Part shown: positions 41,518 to 49,645 of the stretch, piece by piece
Position numbering within the stretch: position 1 is the stretch's first letter
Layout: each line of letters begins with the position of its first letter
Origin: Bacteroides sp.
GTDB taxonomy: Bacteria > Bacteroidota > Bacteroidia > Bacteroidales > Muribaculaceae
Length of the DNA stretch: 64,000 nt
Assembly (NCBI GenBank): GCA_014802435.1
Contig: JAAVCG010000005.1
Span: 1-64,000, forward strand
Direction of reading: 5' to 3'
Notes under the pieces: generated by a model
Seen by the model: only the letters and a program-made list of their open reading frames with translations
The model's database searches: none
What the model was told of the DNA's origin: nothing
Translations under genes and position numbers: made by a program

Positions 41518-42281
41518 AAAAGTTAGCAATTTTACTCGTCGGAATCCTCATGTCCGTAACCGGCGTGAAAGCCTCAGTGGCCGATGCCGACTCCGCATAT
41601 ATGGCCGATGATTTCTTGACGGCCGCCGCCCTCTATCAGGAAGCGATCGACTCGCTCGGACCGTCGCCCGAGAGATATTATAACCTCGGCAATGCCTACT
41701 ATCGCGCCGGACTTAACGGCATGGCTATCGTCAGCTATGAACGCGCCCTGAGGCTTGACCCGTCAAACGCCGATGCAAAGGATAATCTGGAGTTTGTCAA
41801 CTCAAAGATTACTGACCGCACGGCTGCTTCCTCGTCGCTCTTCAGCTCCGCGACAGATAAGATCGCCGGGACGGTTCATCCCAATGTCTGGGCTTGGATT
41901 GCCATCGGGTGTTTCGTTTTGGCTCTCGTCGGGGTGTGTGTCTATTTCCTCACTGATGCCGTCATTTTGCGTAAAATCGGCTTCTTCGGCGGCGGTTTGT
42001 TACTGATTCTCGCTATTATTGGCAATGTGCTTGCATGGCGCGGCACTCGGGCTGCCGTCGGGAGCAATTCTGCCGTAGTGGTCAGTCCTTCCGTGATTCT
42101 GTCAACAACTCCCCGCCAGCCCAAGGATAGATCCGAAGAGGCATTGCTCCTCCATGAAGGAACAAAACTGGAGATTCTTGACTCCATTCCCGGCACGGGA
42201 AAAGACCGGATGTGGTATGACGTCAAGGTTGATAATGCCCATCGCGCCTGGATTTCATCTGATGCCGTTGAAATTATTTAA
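41514..42281 (+). CDS. batE: BatE: TPR plus SH3-like domain
   Basis: YYNLGNAYYRAGLNGMAIVSYERALRLDP TPR; C-terminal SH3-like segment. Confidence 0.8.
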   Translation: MKKLAILLVGILMSVTGVKASVADADSAYMADDFLTAAALYQEAIDSLGPSPERYYNLGNAYYRAGLNGMAIVSYERALRLDPSNADAKDNLEFVNSKITDRTAASSSLFSSATDKIAGTVHPNVWAWIAIGCFVLALVGVCVYFLTDAVILRKIGFFGGGLLLILAIIGNVLAWRGTRAAVGSNSAVVVSPSVILSTTPRQPKDRSEEALLLHEGTKLEILDSIPGTGKDRMWYDVKVDNAHRAWISSDAVEII

Positions 42282-42304
42282 TCATCTGATTATCAGTAAT
42301 TAAT

Positions 42305-42332
42305 AAAAAGTATGTTTAACAACATACTTTTT
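42305..42332 (+). terminator. Terminator of the Bat operon
   Basis: 12-bp perfect stem AAAAAGTATGTT-taac-AACATACTTTTT followed by ATTTTTG. Confidence 0.85.
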
Positions 42333-42335
42333 ATT

Positions 42336-42366
42336 TTTGCCCTGACCGAAATTATGCCTAACTTTA
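42336..42366 (+). promoter_or_regulatory. Candidate promoter for the 42421 gene
   Basis: TTTG-N19-TAACTTTA (one mismatch to TAnnTTTG). Confidence 0.4.
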
Positions 42367-42420
42367 CGGACAACAAAACGAGAATTCACACCATTTAATA
42401 ACCATTAAAACCGATAACAT

Positions 42421-42672
42421 ATGAGCAAGACTATTTCATTCAACGAACTTCGTCAACTCAAAGACTCTCTGCCTGACGGTTCAATGCACCGCATTGCCGA
42501 CAAACTCAATATCACCGTTCAAACCGTTCGCAACTATTTTGGCGGAACAAATTATGAATTCGGCAAAAATCATGGCGTTCACATCGAACCCGGTCCTGAC
42601 GGCGGCATCGTGGTGCTTGACGACACCACAATCTACGACATGGCCCTTGAAATTCTCGCTGAAAACAAGTAA
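42421..42672 (+). CDS. Small HTH-like DNA-binding protein
   Basis: 83 aa; MHRIADKLNITVQTVRNYFGG HTH-like segment. Confidence 0.6.
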   Translation: MSKTISFNELRQLKDSLPDGSMHRIADKLNITVQTVRNYFGGTNYEFGKNHGVHIEPGPDGGIVVLDDTTIYDMALEILAENK

Positions 42673-42694
42673 TTCCCCCCTTTCATTCTGAAAA

Positions 42695-43822
42695 ATGGCT
42701 GATGGACGACTGATTACGGTAGCTATTCATACTTTTGACAAGGCTGCTCAATTAAAAACGCTCTTGGAAAATGAGGGCGTGGAGGCCGTCCTGCAGAACG
42801 TTAACCTCTCTGACCCCGTGATTTCTTCCGGGGTCAGAGTTCGTATACATGAGGATGACCTCCCGTTGGCCCTGCGCATTATTGAAAACCCGGAGATTTT
42901 TGCCGTCGTTGATAAAGCGAAGCCCATGGAGAGCGTGACCGGCGAACAGACTTTGCTCTTGCCAGTTGACTTTTCCGAGCGGTCGTTTCATAGCGCCAAG
43001 GTGGCGTTTTCTATTGCTGCTCAGCATGGTTGGCGCGTCGTTTTCCTTCATGCCTATCTTGTGCCGCGCTCATCGTCAATCATGTCTCTTTCTGATTCGC
43101 TCAACTTTGATGTCAGTCAGGCGGGAGAATCGCAAGCCTCCATTGAGATTGCCCGTGGAGCGCATGAAATGATGTCATCGCTGATTGAGCGCGTAAAGTC
43201 ATCAATCAAGCGCGGACTCATGCCGGGCGTGAAATTCTCCAGTGTACTCCTTGAGGGAGTCCCGGAGGAGTGTATTGCCCAGTATATTAAGGAAAACCGC
43301 ACCGTGCGCCTGATTATTATGGGCACTCGTGCCGCCAGCCGGAAGGCCCATGACCTGGCGGGAAGCATTACGGCCGAGGTGCTTGATAGTTGCCGCATTC
43401 AAGCCTTGACAGTCCCTGAGGGTGACGCTTGGTTTAACTCGTTGGCCGACGTTAAGAGCGTCAGTCTGCTCTCAACCCTCGAGCAAGAAGACTTCCTCGC
43501 CCTTGACGCTCTCAACCGGTTGATGCCCCCCGGCAAACATCTTGACGTCAAGGTAATCTGTCTGCCCTCAAACAAGTATATGCGCTCAACAACCAAGGCT
43601 GCGCGCACAGCCCTCAGCGAGTACTGTAACGAACACTTCCCTCATTACTCCTTTACCCTCGAAAACGCCGGGAGCAAATTAGAGTCGCTTGAACAAAACG
43701 GCCCCGACCTTATCGTCGTCCCCAACCGCAAGAAAAACATGCTCCTCCGCCTCTTCAATCCCGGCCTCGCCCACCGCATCCTCTTCCACACAGACATCCC
43801 CATGATGGTCATCCCCGTCTAA
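42695..43822 (+). CDS. DUF2007-like domain fused to universal stress protein domain(s)
   Basis: DUF2007-like N-terminus; Usp-like LLPVDFSERSFHSAKVAFSIAAQHG and LIIMGTRAASRKAHDLAGSITAEVL. Confidence 0.75.
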   Translation: MADGRLITVAIHTFDKAAQLKTLLENEGVEAVLQNVNLSDPVISSGVRVRIHEDDLPLALRIIENPEIFAVVDKAKPMESVTGEQTLLLPVDFSERSFHSAKVAFSIAAQHGWRVVFLHAYLVPRSSSIMSLSDSLNFDVSQAGESQASIEIARGAHEMMSSLIERVKSSIKRGLMPGVKFSSVLLEGVPEECIAQYIKENRTVRLIIMGTRAASRKAHDLAGSITAEVLDSCRIQALTVPEGDAWFNSLADVKSVSLLSTLEQEDFLALDALNRLMPPGKHLDVKVICLPSNKYMRSTTKAARTALSEYCNEHFPHYSFTLENAGSKLESLEQNGPDLIVVPNRKKNMLLRLFNPGLAHRILFHTDIPMMVIPV

Positions 43823-45213
43823 TCCGGCTCGATAGTTTCGGTTACGGAATTATAGGTGAAGGATTCGGTGGCGGATTTGATGAAGTTGGGGCCGGAGGTC
43901 AGGAGGTCGTCGGGGAGGTCATAGGTGTTGTCGTTGACTTGGAGGGTGTAGATTCGCATTCCTTTGGCTTGAGCTGCGGTGAGTTGTCGTGTCATTTCCG
44001 GATGGAGCGGGCCCCATTGGAAATCAGAGATTACGAGCATGTCGGCATTCTTGAATTTTTGTTTAAAGGGCCGGTATTTTGATTCTTGGGGAAGATGGTT
44101 GAAAATGAAGTCAAAGAGCGCGTTTTCATTGTTTCCGCCTGAATAGGAGTAAGATAGGAAGTGAAGCAGTCGCTTCCGCTGTCTGATAAGATTTGTCAGG
44201 ACAAAGAATGAAACGTCAAATGAATAGTTAATCAGACAGACCGGGCGTTTGTCTTTCTGAGCCACAATGGCTATGGCTAATGCCAGGGTCTTGGCAAGCG
44301 TTTCCGGTTCGCCGGTCATTGAGCCGCTGGTGTCAATACAGATGTAGATGGGGCCGGATTTGTCTTCCTGTTGTTCGGTTGAGCGGGAGGCGGAGGAGAA
44401 TATTTGGAGGCGTTTTTCGGCAAATTTTTGGTAGAAAATGTTTTCTGTCCCACGGGTGGCTAACAGGGCTAATTCAGAGGGCAGGAGGGTGTTGAGATTA
44501 TTTCCGGTGGTTACTCCGGAGATGTCGCTTCGTGAGGCAGACTGAAATTTTCCCTTTGCTGTGAACGATATGGAGCCTCCCCGACGCCCGATTTTCACCG
44601 CTAAATCCAAGATTGACGGATGAATTCGGCGGAGAAACTTCGCCTCGGCCGTGTGTGCCTGATCTGATGCTCCGCCGCCATGTTGATTTTTTGCGGCGAT
44701 GGCATAGTCTTTCAGCTCATCAGATTGAAACTGATTGGGCTTGAATGAGGTTGAGTGGCTTTCCGTAAGGTCTGATATTTCGGCATTTGGGGAAAAGAAC
44801 TCCATCATTTCCGGAGTGACTTCATCTTCATCCTTTTCTTGTTTCTCCTCCGGGTTGATTTCTGACTCGATGCGTGCCTTTTCGCTGTCAGAGAGCGGAA
44901 AGAGATGGCGTGCCATCCAGTCATTGAGGAAGTCTTCCTTCAGCTCCGTTCGTCTCGTTTCATCTGCCCATTCTCCGGAGCTCAGCGAGTCCATAAACTG
45001 CCTGATTTCAGCTATGGAGTATGCTTTCCAAAAGTCATCTTCGCCAATGACGCTATAAAACCGCGAATCGCAAACAATGTCCTTCATCATCTGATATTCA
45101 GGCGAAGAGGCGCCATGGAGATGATTTACCATGGTCATGAAATTGCCTCCACCTTTCATTGAGGCGGCAAATCCAACGATGCGTCGAAGATATGTCAGGT
45201 GAGTTTTAATCAT
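43819..45213 (-). CDS. VWA-domain protein, ViaA-like
   Basis: IYICIDTSGSMTGEPETLAKTLALA; adjacent to a RavA-like ATPase. Confidence 0.78.
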   Translation of the reverse strand: MIKTHLTYLRRIVGFAASMKGGGNFMTMVNHLHGASSPEYQMMKDIVCDSRFYSVIGEDDFWKAYSIAEIRQFMDSLSSGEWADETRRTELKEDFLNDWMARHLFPLSDSEKARIESEINPEEKQEKDEDEVTPEMMEFFSPNAEISDLTESHSTSFKPNQFQSDELKDYAIAAKNQHGGGASDQAHTAEAKFLRRIHPSILDLAVKIGRRGGSISFTAKGKFQSASRSDISGVTTGNNLNTLLPSELALLATRGTENIFYQKFAEKRLQIFSSASRSTEQQEDKSGPIYICIDTSGSMTGEPETLAKTLALAIAIVAQKDKRPVCLINYSFDVSFFVLTNLIRQRKRLLHFLSYSYSGGNNENALFDFIFNHLPQESKYRPFKQKFKNADMLVISDFQWGPLHPEMTRQLTAAQAKGMRIYTLQVNDNTYDLPDDLLTSGPNFIKSATESFTYNSVTETIEPD

Positions 45214-46616
45214 TTCACACTTTTAATTCGGGTGCGATAAACTGCTATTACGTTTTGGAGTGGGGCATAAAGAGATGAGTTTGCCGTAAACAGATTTTGA
45301 TTCATCGAGCCAAAAAGCCTGTCAGCCATGGCGTCAACCGAATCACCCGCCTCAGTGATAAAATCGCCGGTCAGGTGACTGTCTGAGGTCCTCTTAAGGG
45401 AGTAATTAAACCCGTTGATGGCAATGACTCCCTCCTGGATAAACTTGATGATAAATGGTCCGCGGGCACGGATTATGAGATTTCCGTCAGTTGTTTCCGC
45501 TCCATAATGCAACGTGCCAGAGTTGGCCTTGAGGGCTTCATAATCTTTAATGGCAATTTTCATGGGGCTGCCATCACATTGCAGGATGTAATTCTTCTTG
45601 TCAGGGGAGAAGAAGGCGGGCTGCGAGTCAGTCTTCACGTGGCGCACGCTGCTCTTGATGTTGTCAAGATATTGCCGGAACAGGGCGGCGACAATCGTTT
45701 CAAACAGGATTTGTTGCACCACGGGAATCGATTCAACATCGTTCCAGAGCATATGGCTTAACAGCATCAGGTCAGAGAGGTCCGTCTCCTCGCGCCCGTT
45801 GAGAAACGCCGACATACGCATTACTCCGACGGCCTTTTTCCATCGGCGGTCTGATACGTAATACTTCATGTTTTCAGGCAGATTCTCGCCCGTGATCGGA
45901 TCTTTTTCGTCAATCTTGTTGTTGAGCTTCACCCTGATGTCGTAGATGAGGTCAAGCAGTATCCCGGGGATTCTGACCTGCTTGCTTTTTGATTGGATGG
46001 AGTTAAAATCTGACTCCGTCAGGGGCTTAAACTTTGGCGGCGTAGTTGCGCATGGCTGACTCTCCAGAAGATGGATAAAATTCTGTTTGCGGTCAATCGG
46101 GTTGACGATGTATCGGATAAGGAATCGGTCCCATAGGGCCTCAAGGCCTTCATCCTTGGCGGGGAGCTCATTAGAGGCTGCGATGATTCCTTTCATCGGG
46201 AGCTTCATTTCGCGGTTACCATTGATGAATATGCGCTCATTCAGGGCGGTCAGGAGTGAATTTTGAATCGCCGGCCCCGCCTTCCATATTTCGTCAAGAA
46301 ACACCACTTCCGCCTCCGGGAGATAACCGGCGGTTACGCGCTCATAGCAGTCGTTATCCTTGAGTTTGGATATGCTGACCGGGCCGAATATTTCATCCGG
46401 AGTGGAAAAACGTGACATCAAGTATTCAAACACCCGGGCATCCTTAAATGCCAATTTAAGCCGTCGGGCCATCATTGATTTGCCTACTCCCGGGAGGCCC
46501 AAAAGAAAGATGCTTTCACCGCTCAAGGCGCTTAATAGGCTCAGCGCCATCGCATCATCCCGCTCAAAAGTGTCGGCCTTCATAGCCGTAAGTATTTCCT
46601 GTATTCGCTTCTTCAT
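45210..46616 (-). CDS. AAA+ MoxR-type ATPase, RavA-like
   Basis: LLGLPGVGKSMMARRLKLAF, VFLDEIWKAGPAIQNSLLTALNER; start set to MKKRIQEIL. Confidence 0.82.
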   Translation of the reverse strand: MKKRIQEILTAMKADTFERDDAMALSLLSALSGESIFLLGLPGVGKSMMARRLKLAFKDARVFEYLMSRFSTPDEIFGPVSISKLKDNDCYERVTAGYLPEAEVVFLDEIWKAGPAIQNSLLTALNERIFINGNREMKLPMKGIIAASNELPAKDEGLEALWDRFLIRYIVNPIDRKQNFIHLLESQPCATTPPKFKPLTESDFNSIQSKSKQVRIPGILLDLIYDIRVKLNNKIDEKDPITGENLPENMKYYVSDRRWKKAVGVMRMSAFLNGREETDLSDLMLLSHMLWNDVESIPVVQQILFETIVAALFRQYLDNIKSSVRHVKTDSQPAFFSPDKKNYILQCDGSPMKIAIKDYEALKANSGTLHYGAETTDGNLIIRARGPFIIKFIQEGVIAINGFNYSLKRTSDSHLTGDFITEAGDSVDAMADRLFGSMNQNLFTANSSLYAPLQNVIAVYRTRIKSVK

Positions 46617-46748
46617 AGTAACTGCAAAGATAAAACACCCCACGGGCGGAATCACGACCCATGCCTGTTAAAATTCCTTAACCATTCACAATTCCCCCCA
46701 AGTTTCGCTATCACTCTGTTATAATTCACTCATACTATATAACCAATG

Positions 46749-47435
46749 TCAGTTCATGATTTTTGTTTTATGGCGGATTGTCGTAAGTAGTTTTTGCAGG
46801 ATGGTTTGGGAGGAGATAGTTAGGTCGGTTTTGATGGGGTTATGGAAATATTTAGAGTTATTTGAGGATATTTCAATGTAATAGTTGCCTTGGGAGTTGG
46901 GCGAGCGGGAGATGGTTTTGACAATTCCAGTACCTATTTCGGGGATGGTTATTTGTTGGCCCGGGGTTATTTTAGATGCGATGTTTTGCGGGATATATGC
47001 GTAGTAGATTGCGTAGTCGGCCGGGCTTTCGTTGGCCACTTTAAGAAGTTCGGTTCCTGCGGGAATCGGGGTGTCTTCGTGGACGGGACCTATGTAGGTT
47101 ACACGTCCGGCTATTGGGGCGGTCGCGCAGGTGCCGTTGGTAAAGGCGAGCAGCGTGTCATTGGCTTTTACCGGGGCGTTGTCAGCGACATATATATGCT
47201 TGATTTTTACTGCCTCGGGCATTGAGATTATGGCGCTTCCGTCTGTGGCGAGGGGTGTGAGTTCGATGTCATAGCGTTCGGGAAGGCGGATGGTTGCACA
47301 CAAAGCCAGCGCGCCAATCAGTATCAGCGCAATCAGGGTTATCCCCCATCGCTGAATCCAAGAGGGGACTGCGCCCATAAGTTCCTGTACTTCTTCGCTA
47401 TGCAGGTCAAGGCCTTTCAGGTTTGGTTCGCTCAT
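46749..47435 (-). CDS. HlyD-like periplasmic adaptor (short) of the C39 exporter
   Basis: N-terminal TM, barrel/lipoyl-like segments; ATGA-type overlap with the exporter gene. Confidence 0.75.
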   Translation of the reverse strand: MSEPNLKGLDLHSEEVQELMGAVPSWIQRWGITLIALILIGALALCATIRLPERYDIELTPLATDGSAIISMPEAVKIKHIYVADNAPVKANDTLLAFTNGTCATAPIAGRVTYIGPVHEDTPIPAGTELLKVANESPADYAIYYAYIPQNIASKITPGQQITIPEIGTGIVKTISRSPNSQGNYYIEISSNNSKYFHNPIKTDLTISSQTILQKLLTTIRHKTKIMN

Positions 47436-49645
47436 GAGAGTCCGAGTTCAATTTGGTTTTTAACGAGTGTATAATATGTTCCTTGGCGGGCGAGGAGTTC
47501 GGAGTGCGTCCCTTCCTCGACCACTTTTCCGTGGTCCATGACGATGATTTTGTCGGCGTCAACAACGGTGCTTAGCCGATGGGCTACGATGACTACGGTC
47601 TTGCCTTTATAGAAGGTCTTGAGATTCTGCATGATGATGCTTTCGTTGTAGGCGTCGAGTGAGTTTGTCGCTTCGTCAAAGAAGATGAATTGCGGATTTT
47701 TGTAGACTGCGCGGGCAATCAGTATACGCTGTTTCTGACCGGAGCTGATGCCGTTACCCTCCATACCGATTTTGGTGTTATAGCCCATCGGCAGGGAAAG
47801 GATAAAGTCCTCGATATTGGCCACCCGGACGGCATGGGCCAGGCGCTCGGGGTCTATCTCGTCGGTCGAGACGGCGATATTGCGGGCTATGGTGTCAGAG
47901 AATATGAAACCCTCCTGCAAGACCGAGCCGGAGACCTCGCGCCACTTGTGAGGATTAAGCATATTGAGCGGCGTCGGACCGATTTTTATAGAGCCGTGCA
48001 TCGGTTCGTAGAAACCCTGAAGGAGTTTTACTATTGTGGTCTTGCCGCTTCCGCTTGCGCCGACAATGGCAGTCACTTTGTTCGGCTCGATGGTGAGGCT
48101 TACCCCGTCGAGGGCGTAGTCCCGCTCGGCCCCGCTATAACTGAATTTAACGTCTGTGAAGGTAATAGGCTTGTCCGTAGGTACTTCGGTCTGCTTTGAT
48201 TCGATGTCCTGTTCCTCGTCAGGCTGTTTGTGGATTTCGTTGAGGCGCTCAAGGCTGATTTTCGCATCCTGGACAGCTTGGGTGAGTCCGATTAGGTCGC
48301 CGATGGGGGCCGACAGTTGACCGATAATGTAGGTCATTGACATCATCATACCGAGGGTCATCTGCCCGTCAATCACGGCTTTGGCGGCGATGAAGGTTAT
48401 CAGGATGTTGGTGCTCTGCGTGAAGAAAGCGCTGCCCACTTGCTGAATCTGGCCGATTGCCAATCCGCGCAGCCCGACTTTGAAGAGTTTCACCTGAATC
48501 CGCTCCCATTCCCAGCGTTTCTGGCGCTCGCTGTTGTTGAGCTTGATTTCCTGCATGCCCTGAATCAACTGGATTACGGAACTCTGCTCGCTCGCCGAGA
48601 GATTGAAGCGTCGGATGTCAAGTTCGCGACGGTATTTCATGAAGCCCCATATCCAAAGGACATAGAGAGCGTTGCCGCCGAGGAAAATCAGCAGGATAGG
48701 CATATAATAGTAGCCCAAGATGGCGGCGAATATCAGGAAGTTGAAGGCTGAGAAGATGATGTTCAGCGAGTTGTTCATCAGCAGCGACTTGATGCGGGCA
48801 TGGTCGCCGATACGCTGCATCAGGTCGCCGGTCATCTTCGAGTCGAAGAAGCGCAGTGGCAACCTCATCAACTTTATCAGGAAGTCTGAAATCAGCGCGA
48901 TGTCAATCCGGGCGTTGACATGAAGTGTAATCCAACTTCGCAGAAACCCGACCATCAACTGCGAGACAAACAGAAAGAGCTGAGCCATCAGAATCATCGT
49001 TACGAACCCGACGTGACGGCCGCCGATGCCCACATCGACAAGCGCCTGAGTCAGAAACGGGAAAATCAACTGCAAGACGCTGCCGATGAGCAACGCCAGA
49101 CCCAACTGGACGAACTGCCGCTTATATGGCAGCAGGTAGCGTCCGAAGTGAGCCAGTCCGCGCCAGGTTGTGTCGCGGCTTTCGCCGGGCGATTCGTAGA
49201 ACTGAGGCGCCGGCTCAAGCAGCAGAACCGTGCCTAACTTTTCTCCATTGGAGTTGCCGGAACTGACCCAGCATTTTTCAAACTCCTTGGCGTCATAGTC
49301 AACAATCTGCGATGCCGGGTCGGCTATGCGGTAAATAGTCTTCCCGCGGCGTTTAAACACTTTGCAGAGGACTACAAAGTGTTTATAATTCCAATGGAGG
49401 ATACAAGGCGTCGGCGCCGCTTTGGTCAAGCGTTCAACAGAAGTGCGGATACCCGTCGAGCGCATACCGATGCTTTCGGCGGCATCGCTTAGTCCAAGCA
49501 TTGAGACACCCTCGCGGGTAATGAACGACCTCTTCTGAAGGGTCTCCAGTGAGTAATGCCGCCCGTAGTACTGCGCAACCATCCGCAGACAAGCCGGGCC
49601 GCAGTCCATCATATTTAGTTGATGATAATGAGGAAACTTTCGCAT
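47432..49645 (-). CDS. Peptidase C39-containing bacteriocin-type ABC exporter
   Basis: C39 N-terminus HYHQLNMMDCGPACLRMVAQYYG; ABC TM; Walker A VGASGSGKTTIVKLL; start at 49645 in a TAATG overlap with the preceding stop. Confidence 0.93.
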   Translation of the reverse strand: MRKFPHYHQLNMMDCGPACLRMVAQYYGRHYSLETLQKRSFITREGVSMLGLSDAAESIGMRSTGIRTSVERLTKAAPTPCILHWNYKHFVVLCKVFKRRGKTIYRIADPASQIVDYDAKEFEKCWVSSGNSNGEKLGTVLLLEPAPQFYESPGESRDTTWRGLAHFGRYLLPYKRQFVQLGLALLIGSVLQLIFPFLTQALVDVGIGGRHVGFVTMILMAQLFLFVSQLMVGFLRSWITLHVNARIDIALISDFLIKLMRLPLRFFDSKMTGDLMQRIGDHARIKSLLMNNSLNIIFSAFNFLIFAAILGYYYMPILLIFLGGNALYVLWIWGFMKYRRELDIRRFNLSASEQSSVIQLIQGMQEIKLNNSERQKRWEWERIQVKLFKVGLRGLAIGQIQQVGSAFFTQSTNILITFIAAKAVIDGQMTLGMMMSMTYIIGQLSAPIGDLIGLTQAVQDAKISLERLNEIHKQPDEEQDIESKQTEVPTDKPITFTDVKFSYSGAERDYALDGVSLTIEPNKVTAIVGASGSGKTTIVKLLQGFYEPMHGSIKIGPTPLNMLNPHKWREVSGSVLQEGFIFSDTIARNIAVSTDEIDPERLAHAVRVANIEDFILSLPMGYNTKIGMEGNGISSGQKQRILIARAVYKNPQFIFFDEATNSLDAYNESIIMQNLKTFYKGKTVVIVAHRLSTVVDADKIIVMDHGKVVEEGTHSELLARQGTYYTLVKNQIELGLS

